Of a DNA stretch of 64,000 bases, positions 54,988 through 62,837 are shown piece by piece; within the stretch, counting starts at the first letter, position 1, and the number at the start of each line of letters is the position of its first letter. Made by a program: the position numbers and the translations under genes. This DNA is from Arthrobacter sp. 9V. Lineage in GTDB: Bacteria; Actinomycetota; Actinomycetes; Actinomycetales; Micrococcaceae. Location: contig NZ_LR732912.1 of assembly GCF_902506065.1 (NCBI RefSeq), forward strand, positions 218,529-282,528, read 5' to 3'. The notes beneath the pieces are model-generated. The model was given only the letters and a program-made list of their open reading frames with translations. It had not been told where the DNA came from and ran no database searches.

Positions 54988-54993
54988 TATAGT
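54988..54993 (+). promoter_or_regulatory. -10 element of a leaderless promoter for iclR
   Basis: TATAGT lies six bases before the ATG at 55000, and no Shine-Dalgarno sequence is present. Transcription would begin at or next to the start codon. Two CGAAATAT copies (54969 and 54983 regions) flank it. Confidence 0.55.
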
Positions 54994-54999
54994 GAACCC

Positions 55000-55815
55000 A
55001 TGACTCCCACTGAATCCGGCGACACTCCCGAGAACAGCAACAGCACTGGTGACAGCAAAAACACCTCGGTAATCGTCAACGCAATCGCCGTGCTGAGGAG
55101 CTTCACCGCCGACGAACCGCTCCTGGGAGTCACCGAAATCGCAGGCCGTATCGGCCTGCATAAGAGCACCGTTTCCCGCATCCTGGCGACGCTGGAACAG
55201 GAAAACCTTGTAGAGCGCGACGTCGATTCGCGCAGGTTCCGCTTGGGGCTGGGGATGATCGCCATGGCGGGCCCGCTCCTGGCGGAACTCGAAGAGCGGC
55301 GCGTTGCCTACCCCGTGCTGCGCGAACTTACTGAGCGGACGGGGGAGACCAGCGCGCTCATGGTGTGGAACGGCAACGAGTCCATGTGCGTTGAGCAGAT
55401 CCCCAGCCGGCACCAGGTCAAACACCTTGCTCCGTTGGGTGCCCGCTACAACGAGGCCCTGAGCTCGTCGGTGCAGGTGTTCCTTGGTGCGGAGAACCAG
55501 GACCGGGTTCGTCAGTTGTTGCGCAGCGGTTCCATCACGCTCCCAGGGCTGGACGAGGACGCGATTGAGGCGTATCTGGCGCGGGTGGCAGAATCCGGGG
55601 AGCGCGGCTGGGCCGTGAACTTCGGGGAAACGTCCATTGAGGAAGTGGGTGTGGCCTCGCCCGTGTACGACCACCGCGGCAACATGGTGGCCTCCGTCCT
55701 GATCCCGGCGCCGAAGTTCCGTGTCTCCCAGGACACTCTGAACAGCCTCGGCGAAGCCTGCGCCGCAGCTGCTGCCAAGGTGACCACAAGGCTGGGTGGC
55801 CGGGCCCCGCGGTAG
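55000..55815 (+). CDS. IclR-family transcriptional regulator
   Basis: A 271-residue regulator. After a low-complexity acidic N-terminus (residues 1-22) comes the winged HTH (LLGVTEIAGRIGLHKSTVSR, ILATLEQENLVERD). The ligand domain contains LRELTERTGETSALMVWNGN and YNEALSSSVQVFLGAENQD; the usual Ala-Ser-Gly-Lys-Ala loop is altered to NEALSSSVQ. It lies 91 bases after creatinase and is probably its repressor or activator, given the palindromes in the creatinase promoter. Its last codons lie inside a dispersed repeat. Confidence 0.9.
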   Translation: MTPTESGDTPENSNSTGDSKNTSVIVNAIAVLRSFTADEPLLGVTEIAGRIGLHKSTVSRILATLEQENLVERDVDSRRFRLGLGMIAMAGPLLAELEERRVAYPVLRELTERTGETSALMVWNGNESMCVEQIPSRHQVKHLAPLGARYNEALSSSVQVFLGAENQDRVRQLLRSGSITLPGLDEDAIEAYLARVAESGERGWAVNFGETSIEEVGVASPVYDHRGNMVASVLIPAPKFRVSQDTLNSLGEACAAAAAKVTTRLGGRAPR

Positions 55816-55912
55816 CCGGGTACCCGCCGTCGAGCCTTTGAACCCCGCGCCGAGATGGCAGTTAATGACCTATCCGGAGCGCGAACATGTCATTAAGTGG
55901 CATCTCGGCGTC
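55798..55912. repeat. Dispersed palindrome CGCCGAGATGGCA, copy B (~110 bp)
   Basis: Outer arms CGCCGAGATGGCA (55848-55860) and TGGCATCTCGGCG (55898-55910) surround TTAATGAC/GTCATTAA. The whole stretch from GGCCGGGCCCCGCGGT onward is nearly identical to 58024-58135, including the loop TATCCGGAGCGCGAACAT. Confidence 0.8.
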
Positions 55913-56016
55913 ATCCGTGCCTCCTAAGGATGAATCTGCTGGCTTCGAGGTGGAGATCGACTGCAAGCGCCGGCTATTGGCGAACCTGCATCCCGGCCGT
56001 GGATAGTCTGGCTGGC

Positions 56017-57342
56017 ATGGAACGAACACTGAGAGTAGTCCGGCATTGGGGCGCCCCCGCGGCGGCTGCCATCTTCTTTGTGCTGTGGTGTGTTGGAGAA
56101 GCGGGCCGCATGGGACCATGGCCTGGCCTCTACTGGCCGGGCGCCATTCCTCTGCTGGTGATGACAACGGCGATCGGAACCGCGACGTGGAAGCCTAACC
56201 TTTCGCTCGGACTAACCGGCGTCCTGCTGCTGGGACAACTGTTGCACATTGTGCCAGCCATGGCCGCCAACCATTGGGCTATCTACTTGGGATCGTTCAT
56301 CGCACTGGGCTTCATTATGTGGATGGGGTCCAAAACCCAGAGAATCGTAGCTGCCAGTTCCAATCTGCTTTTCATCCTCATCATGACTTACATGATGATT
56401 TCTGCGCGCTACGGTGACGGAGTTGGATGGTTCATGCCCTTGTACATGGGGGACAGCGTTGCACTCAGGGGCTATGGGCCGGTGCTGTTTCTCCTGCTCT
56501 TGGTGGTTGCGGCTGCGTGCGGAACGGTGGGCATCCTGGCATCCCTCTACGGAGATCGCCGGACGCTGTCAAAGGCACAGATTGTCACCCAAGCAAGTCT
56601 GAAGGAAACGGAAATCGAACTGGTCGTTGAGCAGGAACGCACTCGGATCGCCCGCGATCTGCATGATGTCCTGGCTCATTCATTGGCAGTCATTACGGCC
56701 CAGGCTGATGGCACGCGGTATCTGAGCAAAGGTCAGCCGAAGCCTGTCCTGGACGCGTTGGAGAACATCGCCGTATCAGCCAGGCACGCATTGGTTGATG
56801 CCCAACGCGTCATCGAAGGCGTTAGGGACGATGGCATGGTTGCCCCACAACCCTTGATCAGCGACGTCGGACCGCTGATGGAACGCATGCGTCAGGGCAG
56901 CCTTGAGATTGAGCACAGTGAGAGCGGTGTACCCGTTGAACTAGGAGCAGGTCAGCAGCTGGCAGTGTTCAGAATCGTCCAGGAATGCCTCACCAATGCG
57001 CTGAAACATGGTGGGCGGGGAACCGCTGTGCGCGTGCATTTCGATTGGAGCGGCCCAGGGCTGACACTTCATGCTTCCTCCGAGCTGCCGCCGTCCGTTC
57101 CGTTGGGGGAAACGGACGCCGGGCATGCCAAGGAACGCTACGGACGAGGCATTCCTGGAATGCGGGAGCGTGCGCATCTGGCAGGTGGTTGGCTGACAGT
57201 GGGCCCGGATGGCGAGCAGTTTCGGGTAACTGCTTTTCTCCCTTATGGAACCGGGAGCCTGCAGGTCACCTCCCACGCTTCCGGAACGTTGACAGATTTG
57301 GGAGAACGGACCGCGGCGGCAGGAACCGTTGAGCGTGGCTGA
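56017..57342 (+). CDS. Two-component sensor histidine kinase (NarL/LiaS-type, HisKA_3)
   Basis: A 441-residue membrane kinase. About six hydrophobic helices fill residues 1-185 (GAPAAAAIFFVLWCVGEAGR ... VLFLLLLVVAAACGTVGILA), with no large extracellular sensor loop. The phosphoacceptor is in RIARDLHDVLAHSLAVITAQ. The HATPase domain starts LAVFRIVQECLTNALKHGGR and ends ERYGRGIPGMRERAHLAGGW. The ATG at 56017 lacks a good Shine-Dalgarno site, and GATAGT ten bases upstream may be a -10 element. An in-frame GTG at 55999 is an alternative. It overlaps its response regulator. Confidence 0.92.
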   Translation: MERTLRVVRHWGAPAAAAIFFVLWCVGEAGRMGPWPGLYWPGAIPLLVMTTAIGTATWKPNLSLGLTGVLLLGQLLHIVPAMAANHWAIYLGSFIALGFIMWMGSKTQRIVAASSNLLFILIMTYMMISARYGDGVGWFMPLYMGDSVALRGYGPVLFLLLLVVAAACGTVGILASLYGDRRTLSKAQIVTQASLKETEIELVVEQERTRIARDLHDVLAHSLAVITAQADGTRYLSKGQPKPVLDALENIAVSARHALVDAQRVIEGVRDDGMVAPQPLISDVGPLMERMRQGSLEIEHSESGVPVELGAGQQLAVFRIVQECLTNALKHGGRGTAVRVHFDWSGPGLTLHASSELPPSVPLGETDAGHAKERYGRGIPGMRERAHLAGGWLTVGPDGEQFRVTAFLPYGTGSLQVTSHASGTLTDLGERTAAAGTVERG

Positions 57343-58015
57343 GTCATCTGCGCCCATATCCGTAGCGTTGGTGGACGATCAGCCGTTGTTCCGAGCGGGC
57401 ATCCGGATGCTTGTTGAAAGTCAGTCGGACATGCTGCTGGCGTGGGAGGCGGAGGATGGCGTCCAGGCGGTTGCGCTCGCGGCAGATCAGCCGCCGGATG
57501 TCGTGCTGATGGATCTTCGTATGCCTGTCATGGATGGCGTGACTGCTACCAGGAACATCTGGGATGCGGCCGCGCGTGACGGAGCGGAAAAGCCGAAAAT
57601 TATTGCTTTGACCACGTTCAACCGCGATCAGGCTGTGGTGGAAGCCGTGCAGGCAGGAGCAAGCGGGTACTTGCTCAAAAGTGCCGAGCCGGAATTCCTG
57701 CTGGCCGCAATCCGGACCGTTCATTCCGGGTACTCAGTCATCGCGCCCGGATCCGTGCATGACCTGTTTCAGCATGCTGCCCGGACGGTGCCGGTTGCTG
57801 GTCCGGATCTTTCCGTCCTGGATCCTTTGTCTGTGCGGGAACGGGATGTCTTCCTGTTGGCGGCCAAGGGTCTGAGCAACAGCGCTATGGCTGAAAGCTT
57901 GTTTGTGTCCGAAGCAACGGTCAAAACACATCTGCGCAGTGTCCTCACAAAGTTGGGCGTCGGGACGCGTCTTCAACTCGTATCGTTCGCGTACGAGCAC
58001 CGGCTGCTCGGCTAA
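57335..58015 (+). CDS. NarL-family response regulator
   Basis: A 226-residue regulator paired with the preceding kinase. The receiver has the acidic pair in ALVDDQPLFRAG, the phosphoacceptor Asp in DVVLMDLRMPVMDG, and the conserved Lys in GYLLKSAEPEFL. The LuxR-type HTH is SVRERDVFLLAAKGLSNSAM and LFVSEATVKTHLRSVLTKLG. The GTG at 57335 (AGGAA nine bases upstream, 8-base overlap with the kinase) is preferred over the TTG at 57329. The regulated genes cannot be read; a DUF4383 gene lies downstream on the other strand. Confidence 0.93.
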   Translation: MAESSAPISVALVDDQPLFRAGIRMLVESQSDMLLAWEAEDGVQAVALAADQPPDVVLMDLRMPVMDGVTATRNIWDAAARDGAEKPKIIALTTFNRDQAVVEAVQAGASGYLLKSAEPEFLLAAIRTVHSGYSVIAPGSVHDLFQHAARTVPVAGPDLSVLDPLSVRERDVFLLAAKGLSNSAMAESLFVSEATVKTHLRSVLTKLGVGTRLQLVSFAYEHRLLG

Positions 58016-58023
58016 TTGCGGTG

Positions 58024-58135
58024 GCCGGGGCCCCGCGGTGGCCGGGATCCGCCGTCGTGCCTTCAGCCCCGGCCGAGATGGCAGTTAACGACTATCCGGA
58101 GCGCGAACATTGTCATTAAGTGGCATCTCGGCGTC
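58024..58135. repeat. Dispersed palindrome CGCCGAGATGGCA, copy C (~110 bp)
   Basis: This stretch is nearly identical to 55798-55912 with a few substitutions and one-base indels. It keeps CCGAGATGGCAGTTAA, the TATCCGGAGCGCGAACAT loop and TGGCATCTCGGCG. It begins nine bases after the response-regulator stop and can act as its terminator. Confidence 0.8.
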
Positions 58136-58217
58136 AGGTGGTGGGGCACGAAAAACGGCGGCCGTCCCCCTGAGGAGGCGGTCGCCGTCGGTTGTTCTAC
58201 CAGGCGTGCGGAAGGGG

Positions 58218-58697
58218 CTACATCTTCCGTCGCGCTGTGGTGGTTTCGTCCATGGCGTCCCTGCCGAGCCAGGCGCCCAGCCCGATCATGGCAACGCCGA
58301 GGATCAGGTGAAGCCAGTTGTCAGCGGTGTTGAACGGGACAAAGTTGGCGCCTGTTTCCTGGTTGATGACCAGGCCGTAGATCCAAAGAACGATGTACAC
58401 GGCGCCGCCGCCCAACAGGAACAGGCGGGCCATGCGTGCGTTCCTTGCCATGGCCAAGCCGGCCACGCCAAACAGCAGATGAACGATGTTGTGGAGTATG
58501 GACACTTGGAAGACTCCAAGCAGCATGGCGCCGGATTCATGTCCCGCAAAGGTCATGGCGCCGAAATTGGTGGTGATTCCCGGGATAAAGCCCAGGACGC
58601 CAACCAGCAGAAATACAATGCCAACGCCCATGGCGGTGTTGCGAAGCGTCAACCCCATCATGTGGTGGTGTTCGGCGGGGTGCGAAGCGGTGGTCAT
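58218..58697 (-). CDS. DUF4383 family membrane protein
   Basis: A 159-residue integral membrane protein with four helices. It matches DUF4383: GVGIVFLLVGVLGFIPGITT, then HNIVHLLFGVAGLAMARNAR and NTADNWLHLILGVAMIGLGA, with histidines before helices 2 and 4. The His-rich N-terminus (ASHPAEHHHMMG) is notable. The ATG at 58697 is five to six bases from GGAGG. The family is widespread in soil actinobacteria; its role is unknown. Confidence 0.87.
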   Translation of the reverse strand: MTTASHPAEHHHMMGLTLRNTAMGVGIVFLLVGVLGFIPGITTNFGAMTFAGHESGAMLLGVFQVSILHNIVHLLFGVAGLAMARNARMARLFLLGGGAVYIVLWIYGLVINQETGANFVPFNTADNWLHLILGVAMIGLGAWLGRDAMDETTTARRKM

Positions 58698-58853
58698 CAA
58701 GTCCTCCCTTTCACGCTGTTACCCGGCTCTTCTCATGGAGAGCCGACCTGCGGCAAGGGGTGTCGCAAAACCTTGCCGACGCCGCCATAATACTCCTGAA
58801 ATGCCTCTGATAGCAGGGGATGAGCCCAGTTCAGCGGCGGTTAGCATGGATTT

Positions 58854-59825
58854 ATGAGCCAAGCTCCCAACGGACGCGTTCACACGATCTTCCACGACAC
58901 CCGGGATCTCACTCCTTTCCGCGAGGGCTACGTCCGCACGCCGGTGCGCGGGCTCACTGACGGTGTGAATGACGTCCTGTCCGGCGTCCTCAGTGGCCGG
59001 GACCACGCGCGGCTCTCCGTGACAGGCAACGTCCCGCGGCTGAAGATGCTGTCCTCCAAAACGGCGAAGGCCATGCACGAGGCTGTTTTTACCTCCACTG
59101 AGCCGGACCGGCTCCTTGCCTTTGGCCGCATGAACCCGGGATGGGCCGGCTTGTGCCACGTCATGGCCGGGCTGCTCGCGTACAAACACGGCGGGTTCCT
59201 GAGGGCTTCAGAGTTGTTGCAGCGCGGTTTAACAACAAGGATCGACGACGACGCCAGCCAGTTCTCGGCGATGTACCTGGGGCAGGTGGTCACCAAGGTT
59301 GAGGTGGCCGAACGCATAGAGGTTCCGGTCTTGTTCAGCGAGGAATCCGTGTTTCTGGCGCTCTCCCACTGTCTCCGGGAGATGGGGATGACCGAGGCGG
59401 CGTTGGAAGCAGTGGTGACTTTGCCGCCGTCGTTGCCTTCTGCGTTGGCGCGATGCACGGCGGCGCATTCTTTGGAGCGCCACCGCGATGTGGTGCTGTG
59501 GACGGAGGGTTTGCTGAACACGGACGACCTCTCGGCAGCACTTCTATTGATCCGTGCGCGGTCACAGCGGGCCAGGGGTGACTTCGAGTCCGCCCAGGTG
59601 GCCTTGAAGGAAGTGCTCCGGCGGCGGAAGACCAATCTGGCGCTGAAGAATGACGCCTTGACTGACAGGGCGCTGCTGGCACTTGACCAAGGCCGGCGCA
59701 CGTTGACTCCGCGGTCCAAGCGTCCGGTCCCGCCCGCGGAGCTGGAGACCTTGGAAGTTATCCGGAAGGACGCCGAAATGCGGCGTCTTTGGGAGAACGA
59801 CTTCAGGCAACTGGGCGGCGAATAG
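58854..59825 (+). CDS. Hypothetical helical (TPR-like) protein
   Basis: A 323-residue soluble protein. The first ~75 residues are polar, after which it is helical with repeat-like pairs: AGLLAYKHGGFLRASELLQR, SVFLALSHCLREMGMTEAAL and LLIRARSQRARGDFESAQVA. These resemble tetratricopeptide or SEL1-type helix pairs. No signal peptide or membrane segment is visible. The ATG follows GGATTT, with no strong ribosome-binding site. I do not recognise the family. It stands alone between the divergent DUF4383 gene and the ArsR operator. Confidence 0.7.
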   Translation: MSQAPNGRVHTIFHDTRDLTPFREGYVRTPVRGLTDGVNDVLSGVLSGRDHARLSVTGNVPRLKMLSSKTAKAMHEAVFTSTEPDRLLAFGRMNPGWAGLCHVMAGLLAYKHGGFLRASELLQRGLTTRIDDDASQFSAMYLGQVVTKVEVAERIEVPVLFSEESVFLALSHCLREMGMTEAALEAVVTLPPSLPSALARCTAAHSLERHRDVVLWTEGLLNTDDLSAALLLIRARSQRARGDFESAQVALKEVLRRRKTNLALKNDALTDRALLALDQGRRTLTPRSKRPVPPAELETLEVIRKDAEMRRLWENDFRQLGGE

Positions 59826-59866
59826 AAAACCATTGTGTCTCCCGGGGGAGAGGCGTATTCTCTTAA

Positions 59867-59898
59867 TCAACCAATCAGTTGATCAACCGATTGGTTGA
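59867..59898 (+). promoter_or_regulatory. ArsR operator, nested palindromes
   Basis: Perfect 10-base arms TCAACCAATC (59867-59876) and GATTGGTTGA (59889-59898) flank a perfect palindrome GTTGATCAAC (59878-59887). All three share the TTGRTYAA theme, giving several overlapping half-sites directly before the ArsR gene. Confidence 0.75.
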
Positions 59899-59918
59899 GT
59901 ATGGAGGTGCAAGCGGGA

Positions 59919-60305
59919 ATGGAACACGATGCTCAGGGACCCGAAACCCTGGACAAGGCCTTCATGGCTTTGGCGGATCCGGTACGGCGGGCCATGGTGG
60001 CCCGGCTGTCCCGGGGAGATGCCACGGTCAACGAGCTCGCCGAACCATTCGCCATCACCAAACAGGCGGTTTCAAAACACATACAAGTCTTGGAACACGC
60101 AGGGCTGGTAACCCGCTCCCGTGACGCCCAGCGCAGGCCGGTTCACCTGGACGCAGCAGCCTTGGAGCGATTGACGGCCTGGATCGACCAGTACCGGCTG
60201 ATTGCTGAGTCCCGCTTCCGGCAGTTGGACGAACTGCTGGGGGCAGTCATCTCCCGCAAGGAAAAAGAAAACACACCTGTACAAAAGAAAGAGGAATCGA
60301 AATGA
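59919..60305 (+). CDS. ArsR-family transcriptional regulator
   Basis: A 128-residue winged-helix repressor: DKAFMALADPVRRAMVARLS, NELAEPFAITKQAVSKHIQV and EHAGLVTRSRDAQRRPVHLD. It lacks metal-binding cysteines and belongs to the subgroup encoded beside SRPBCC/AHSA1 proteins. The ATG at 59919 is favoured because earlier in-frame starts lie in or next to the operator; GGAGG lies ten bases upstream. Its stop overlaps the SRPBCC start by four bases (ATGA). It should repress its own two-gene operon. Confidence 0.9.
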   Translation: MEHDAQGPETLDKAFMALADPVRRAMVARLSRGDATVNELAEPFAITKQAVSKHIQVLEHAGLVTRSRDAQRRPVHLDAAALERLTAWIDQYRLIAESRFRQLDELLGAVISRKEKENTPVQKKEESK

Positions 60306-60769
60306 GCCATCCAACAACAATCACGGCCACCGAAGGCGTCCCGTTCGTTGACACAGTCCGCGAATTCGATGCTCCGGTTAGTGCAGTTTTCAAGGCCCAC
60401 GTTGACCCGGACCTCTTGGCCAAGTGGCTTGGTCCGCGCAGCACGCAGACGAAAATCACCGAGTACAACGCAACCACTGGCGGCAGCTGGCGCTATGAAA
60501 GCGGAGACGACAACGGTATGTACGGCTTCCGCGGCGTTTTCCACACCGTTGAATCTGACGCCTTGATCATCCAGACCATCGAATTCGAGGGTGCGCCCAA
60601 TCAAGTGGTCATCAGCACCACCACGTTCGAGGAAATCGATGGCAGGACGCGAATGGCAGCGCACGAGGTGTACCCATCGGTTGAAGCCCGCGACATGGCC
60701 TTGGCTACGGGGATGGACTACGGCGTGATCGAAGGGTATGAGCGGTTGGATGAACTGCTCGCCGGCTAA
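60302..60769 (+). CDS. SRPBCC (AHSA1-like) domain protein
   Basis: A 155-residue START/Bet v1-like fold protein. The AHSA1-type motif is DPDLLAKWLGPRSTQTKITE, followed by GGSWRYESGDDNGMYGFRG and RTRMAAHEVYPSVEARDMAL. The fold binds hydrophobic ligands or partner proteins. Members next to ArsR regulators are common in actinobacteria, without a firm biochemical role. Its stop overlaps the stop of the convergent LysE gene by four bases. Confidence 0.9.
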   Translation: MSHPTTITATEGVPFVDTVREFDAPVSAVFKAHVDPDLLAKWLGPRSTQTKITEYNATTGGSWRYESGDDNGMYGFRGVFHTVESDALIIQTIEFEGAPNQVVISTTTFEEIDGRTRMAAHEVYPSVEARDMALATGMDYGVIEGYERLDELLAG

Positions 60770-61422
60770 GCGCCAGCTGCTTGAATCTGCGGCAGGAGCG
60801 GTAGGAGTTGCTCTGATAGCAGCACTGTCCCCAGCCCGATCATGATGATCCCGCTGACCAAGGTCACAACACGGGCGGCGCCTGGGCGGGAAGCCAGCAG
60901 CTTCCTGGAGGTCAAAGCTACGGCCGTGTAGACCACCCCGGCAAGGATCACGAAGGTCAGGCCCAGCAAGCCCGACTGGACCGGAACAGGCAGGGCTGCT
61001 TCGGGGCTGACGAACTGTGGCACCAGCGCCACGAAGAACAGCAGACCCTTGGGATTGATGCCGCTGGTGCCCATGCCCTGAAGGAACGTGCGGAGCTGGT
61101 TTCCTGACTGCACGACGCCGGCTTCCGCACTGAAGCTTGCGCCTCGCCACGAGCGGAGGGTCGTTACTCCGAGCCACAGCAGGTAGGCAGCTCCCGCAAG
61201 GGTCAGCCACCCCAGAAGCCCTGGGACTCCGGACAGGAGGGCAGCTAATCCTGCCACCATCAGCAGGGTGTGAAGGACGTACCCGCTGCACAGGCCGGCC
61301 ACCGCGGGGACGAAGCTGCGTTGCTTGAGTCCGGCCGAGATTGAATAGGCCCAGTCGACGCCGGGGGTGCACGCCAAGCTGACGGCGACGATCATGAAGG
61401 CCAGGAACAGCTGCGGGTTCAC
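60766..61422 (-). CDS. LysE-family amino acid exporter
   Basis: A 218-residue membrane protein with six helices, of the LysE/RhtB family: VAVSLACTPGVDWAYSISAG (the CTPGxDW form of the PGP motif), GINPKGLLFFVALVPQFVSP, and VALTSRKLLASRPGAARVVT. It exports an amino acid; the identity is unknown. It is divergent from an Lrp/AsnC regulator, a standard arrangement in which the regulator senses the exported amino acid. Confidence 0.92.
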   Translation of the reverse strand: MNPQLFLAFMIVAVSLACTPGVDWAYSISAGLKQRSFVPAVAGLCSGYVLHTLLMVAGLAALLSGVPGLLGWLTLAGAAYLLWLGVTTLRSWRGASFSAEAGVVQSGNQLRTFLQGMGTSGINPKGLLFFVALVPQFVSPEAALPVPVQSGLLGLTFVILAGVVYTAVALTSRKLLASRPGAARVVTLVSGIIMIGLGTVLLSEQLLPLLPQIQAAGA

Positions 61423-61513
61423 GTTTTCTCTCCAGAGCTAGATGGTAGGAAAACTCTAAGGAAAAACTGGCCATAAGTGTTCCCTCTTTTAGCCCGCCAT
61501 GCGCTGTTCCCGG

Positions 61514-61519
61514 TAAGAT
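61514..61519 (+). promoter_or_regulatory. -10 element of a leaderless promoter for the Lrp gene
   Basis: TAAGAT lies six bases before the GTG at 61526, and no Shine-Dalgarno sequence precedes the start. The geometry matches that before iclR. Confidence 0.5.
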
Positions 61520-61525
61520 TATTGC

Positions 61526-61981
61526 GTGATCGACGGAATTGATAAAAGTATTTTGCGCCACCTCAAAGAGGATGGTCGGATGACTGCCACAGCTCTTGCT
61601 TCGAAGGTGGGCTTAACGGTGGCTCCTTGCCACAGGCGGCTGCGCGATCTGGAAGCATCAGGGGTGATCCGCGGCTACCGTGCAGACATCGATCCTGCGG
61701 CGGTGGGGCTGGGTTTCGAAGCGATTGTTTTTGTCGCCCTCAAGCAGGTGGAACGCACCATCATGGCCGAGTTTGAAGAGCGCGTCACCGCAAGCCCCAA
61801 CATTGTGGAAGCCCAGCGGCTCTTCGGATCCCCGGATTACTTGCTCAAGGTTATTGCGGCAGACCTGCCCGCGTATCAGCGCTTCTACGACGACGAACTG
61901 GCGGCGCTTCCCGCGGTGGAGCGCCTCACGTCAACGCTGGTGATGAAGAACCTGAAAACCAACATCGGACCGCCGGTTTAG
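61526..61981 (+). CDS. Lrp/AsnC-family regulator (LysE partner)
   Basis: A 151-residue regulator. The HTH is RMTATALASKVGLTVAPCHR and RLRDLEASGVIRGYRADID. The RAM/ligand domain contains VEAQRLFGSPDYLLKVIAAD and the final LTSTLVMKNLKTN. The cysteine in the recognition helix (APCHRRL) is typical of this subgroup. It is divergent from the LysE exporter and probably activates it when the amino acid accumulates. Confidence 0.92.
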   Translation: MIDGIDKSILRHLKEDGRMTATALASKVGLTVAPCHRRLRDLEASGVIRGYRADIDPAAVGLGFEAIVFVALKQVERTIMAEFEERVTASPNIVEAQRLFGSPDYLLKVIAADLPAYQRFYDDELAALPAVERLTSTLVMKNLKTNIGPPV

Positions 61982-62002
61982 CCCTTTCGTTTACTCGGCC
62001 CT

Positions 62003-62470
62003 TTACTCCGCCAGTAGTCCTGTGGTCCGGTAGGGGATCACTTCCCTGAGGAACATGCTGGTGGATGTACGAACAATGCCCGGACACAATCGAATTTCTT
62101 CGGATACCCGGTACAGATCATCCGGACTCTTGGCCACTACCCGGATGATGAGGTCGGTATCGCCGGCGGGGGCGTGGCATTCCAGGACTTCGGGGATGTC
62201 CCGCAGGGCAGCGATAGCTTCGTTGAGGTGGCTCTGGTCCAGTTCGGCGCTGACGGCGGCAGCCACACCGCGTCCCAAGGCTGAGGGCAGGACGCGGCTG
62301 CTGTTGGGTCGGAGTGCTCCGGACGCCGTCATCCGTTCCAACCGGGACTGAACTGTTCCGCGAGCAAGGTGCAGTTTCTGCGCCAGCACCATGATGGGCA
62401 CCCGGGGATCTTCGTCCAAGGCGGCGAGGATCCGGCGGTCCGTGGCGTCGAGTTCCTGCAAAGTGACCAC
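62003..62470 (-). CDS. Lrp/AsnC-family regulator 2
   Basis: A regulator of about 155 residues. The HTH is LDATDRRILAALDEDPRVPI, LAQKLHLARGTVQSRLERM. The ligand domain has DIPEVLECHAPAGDTDLIIR and IRLCPGIVRTSTSMFLREVI. The reading frame opens at a TTG at 62512, but that codon lies inside a perfect palindrome likely to be the operator. The GTG at 62470 or a TTG at 62461 (AGGAAG upstream) is therefore more plausible. The sequence resembles regulators that in related actinobacteria sit beside branched-chain keto-acid dehydrogenase genes, which are absent here. Confidence 0.85.
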   Translation of the reverse strand: MVTLQELDATDRRILAALDEDPRVPIMVLAQKLHLARGTVQSRLERMTASGALRPNSSRVLPSALGRGVAAAVSAELDQSHLNEAIAALRDIPEVLECHAPAGDTDLIIRVVAKSPDDLYRVSEEIRLCPGIVRTSTSMFLREVIPYRTTGLLAE

Positions 62471-62494
62471 TTCCTGACTATGTTTTTGAACCGT

Positions 62495-62513
62495 ATTGGT
62501 CAGATCGACCAAT
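62495..62513. promoter_or_regulatory. Lrp operator palindrome
   Basis: ATTGGTC-AGATC-GACCAAT is a perfect 7-bp inverted repeat with a 5-base spacer, immediately upstream of the Lrp gene. It would serve this regulator and whatever lay divergently. Confidence 0.65.
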
Positions 62514-62540
62514 CATTGCGGTGTCCGTTGCACCAACTGT

Positions 62541-62663
62541 ATGTCTACTGCTCAAATAGTGACAACGAAGCAGGACGAGGCTACCGCCGAAGCCCGCAGG
62601 CACCAGGACCCCGGCACACCACCCGGAGTCCTGCACAGTTTCCCGCAAGGAAGCAGCCGCTGA
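62541..62663 (+). CDS. Small ORF, possible gene remnant
   Basis: A 40-codon ORF (start MSTAQIVTTKQDEATAEARR) lies divergent from the Lrp gene, between its operator and an orphan hairpin. There is no good ribosome-binding site. The composition is polar and disordered, like the N-terminal tail of a larger enzyme. It may be the cut-off start of a lost gene or may not be translated. It lies in the ~370-base gap 62471-62837, which otherwise holds only the operator and the hairpin. Confidence 0.25.
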   Translation: MSTAQIVTTKQDEATAEARRHQDPGTPPGVLHSFPQGSSR

Positions 62664-62720
62664 TTGACTCTTGTTCACAGCATTGTCATTCCGCACCCGC
62701 CCCTTCACCCGGGCGCCACA

Positions 62721-62769
62721 GCAAGAGCCCCTGAGCTACCGGATCGTTGCGGTAGCTGAGGGGCTCTTG
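62721..62769. terminator. Orphan strong hairpin
   Basis: Arms GCAAGAGCCCCTGAGCTACC (62721-62740) and GGTAGCTGAGGGGCTCTTG (62751-62769) pair over 19 bases around a 10-base loop. It looks like a terminator, but no complete gene on either strand ends at it. Confidence 0.7.
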
Positions 62770-62837
62770 TGCTTTCCGGCCAGGTCTATCTATAGGGGAC
62801 TTGGCTGGTTCCTCTGGCAGGCGCATAGGCTTGGACC

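Noticed and set aside
60143..61561. Minus-strand 472-codon frame spanning the ArsR-SRPBCC and LysE genes
   Set aside because: It is Arg/Pro-rich, crosses genes and promoters on both strands, and has no family motifs.
62721..62769. tRNA-like sequence (GGTAGCTCAGGGG on the minus strand)
   Set aside because: The similarity to a D-arm is chance; no acceptor, anticodon or T-arm can be built, only one simple hairpin.
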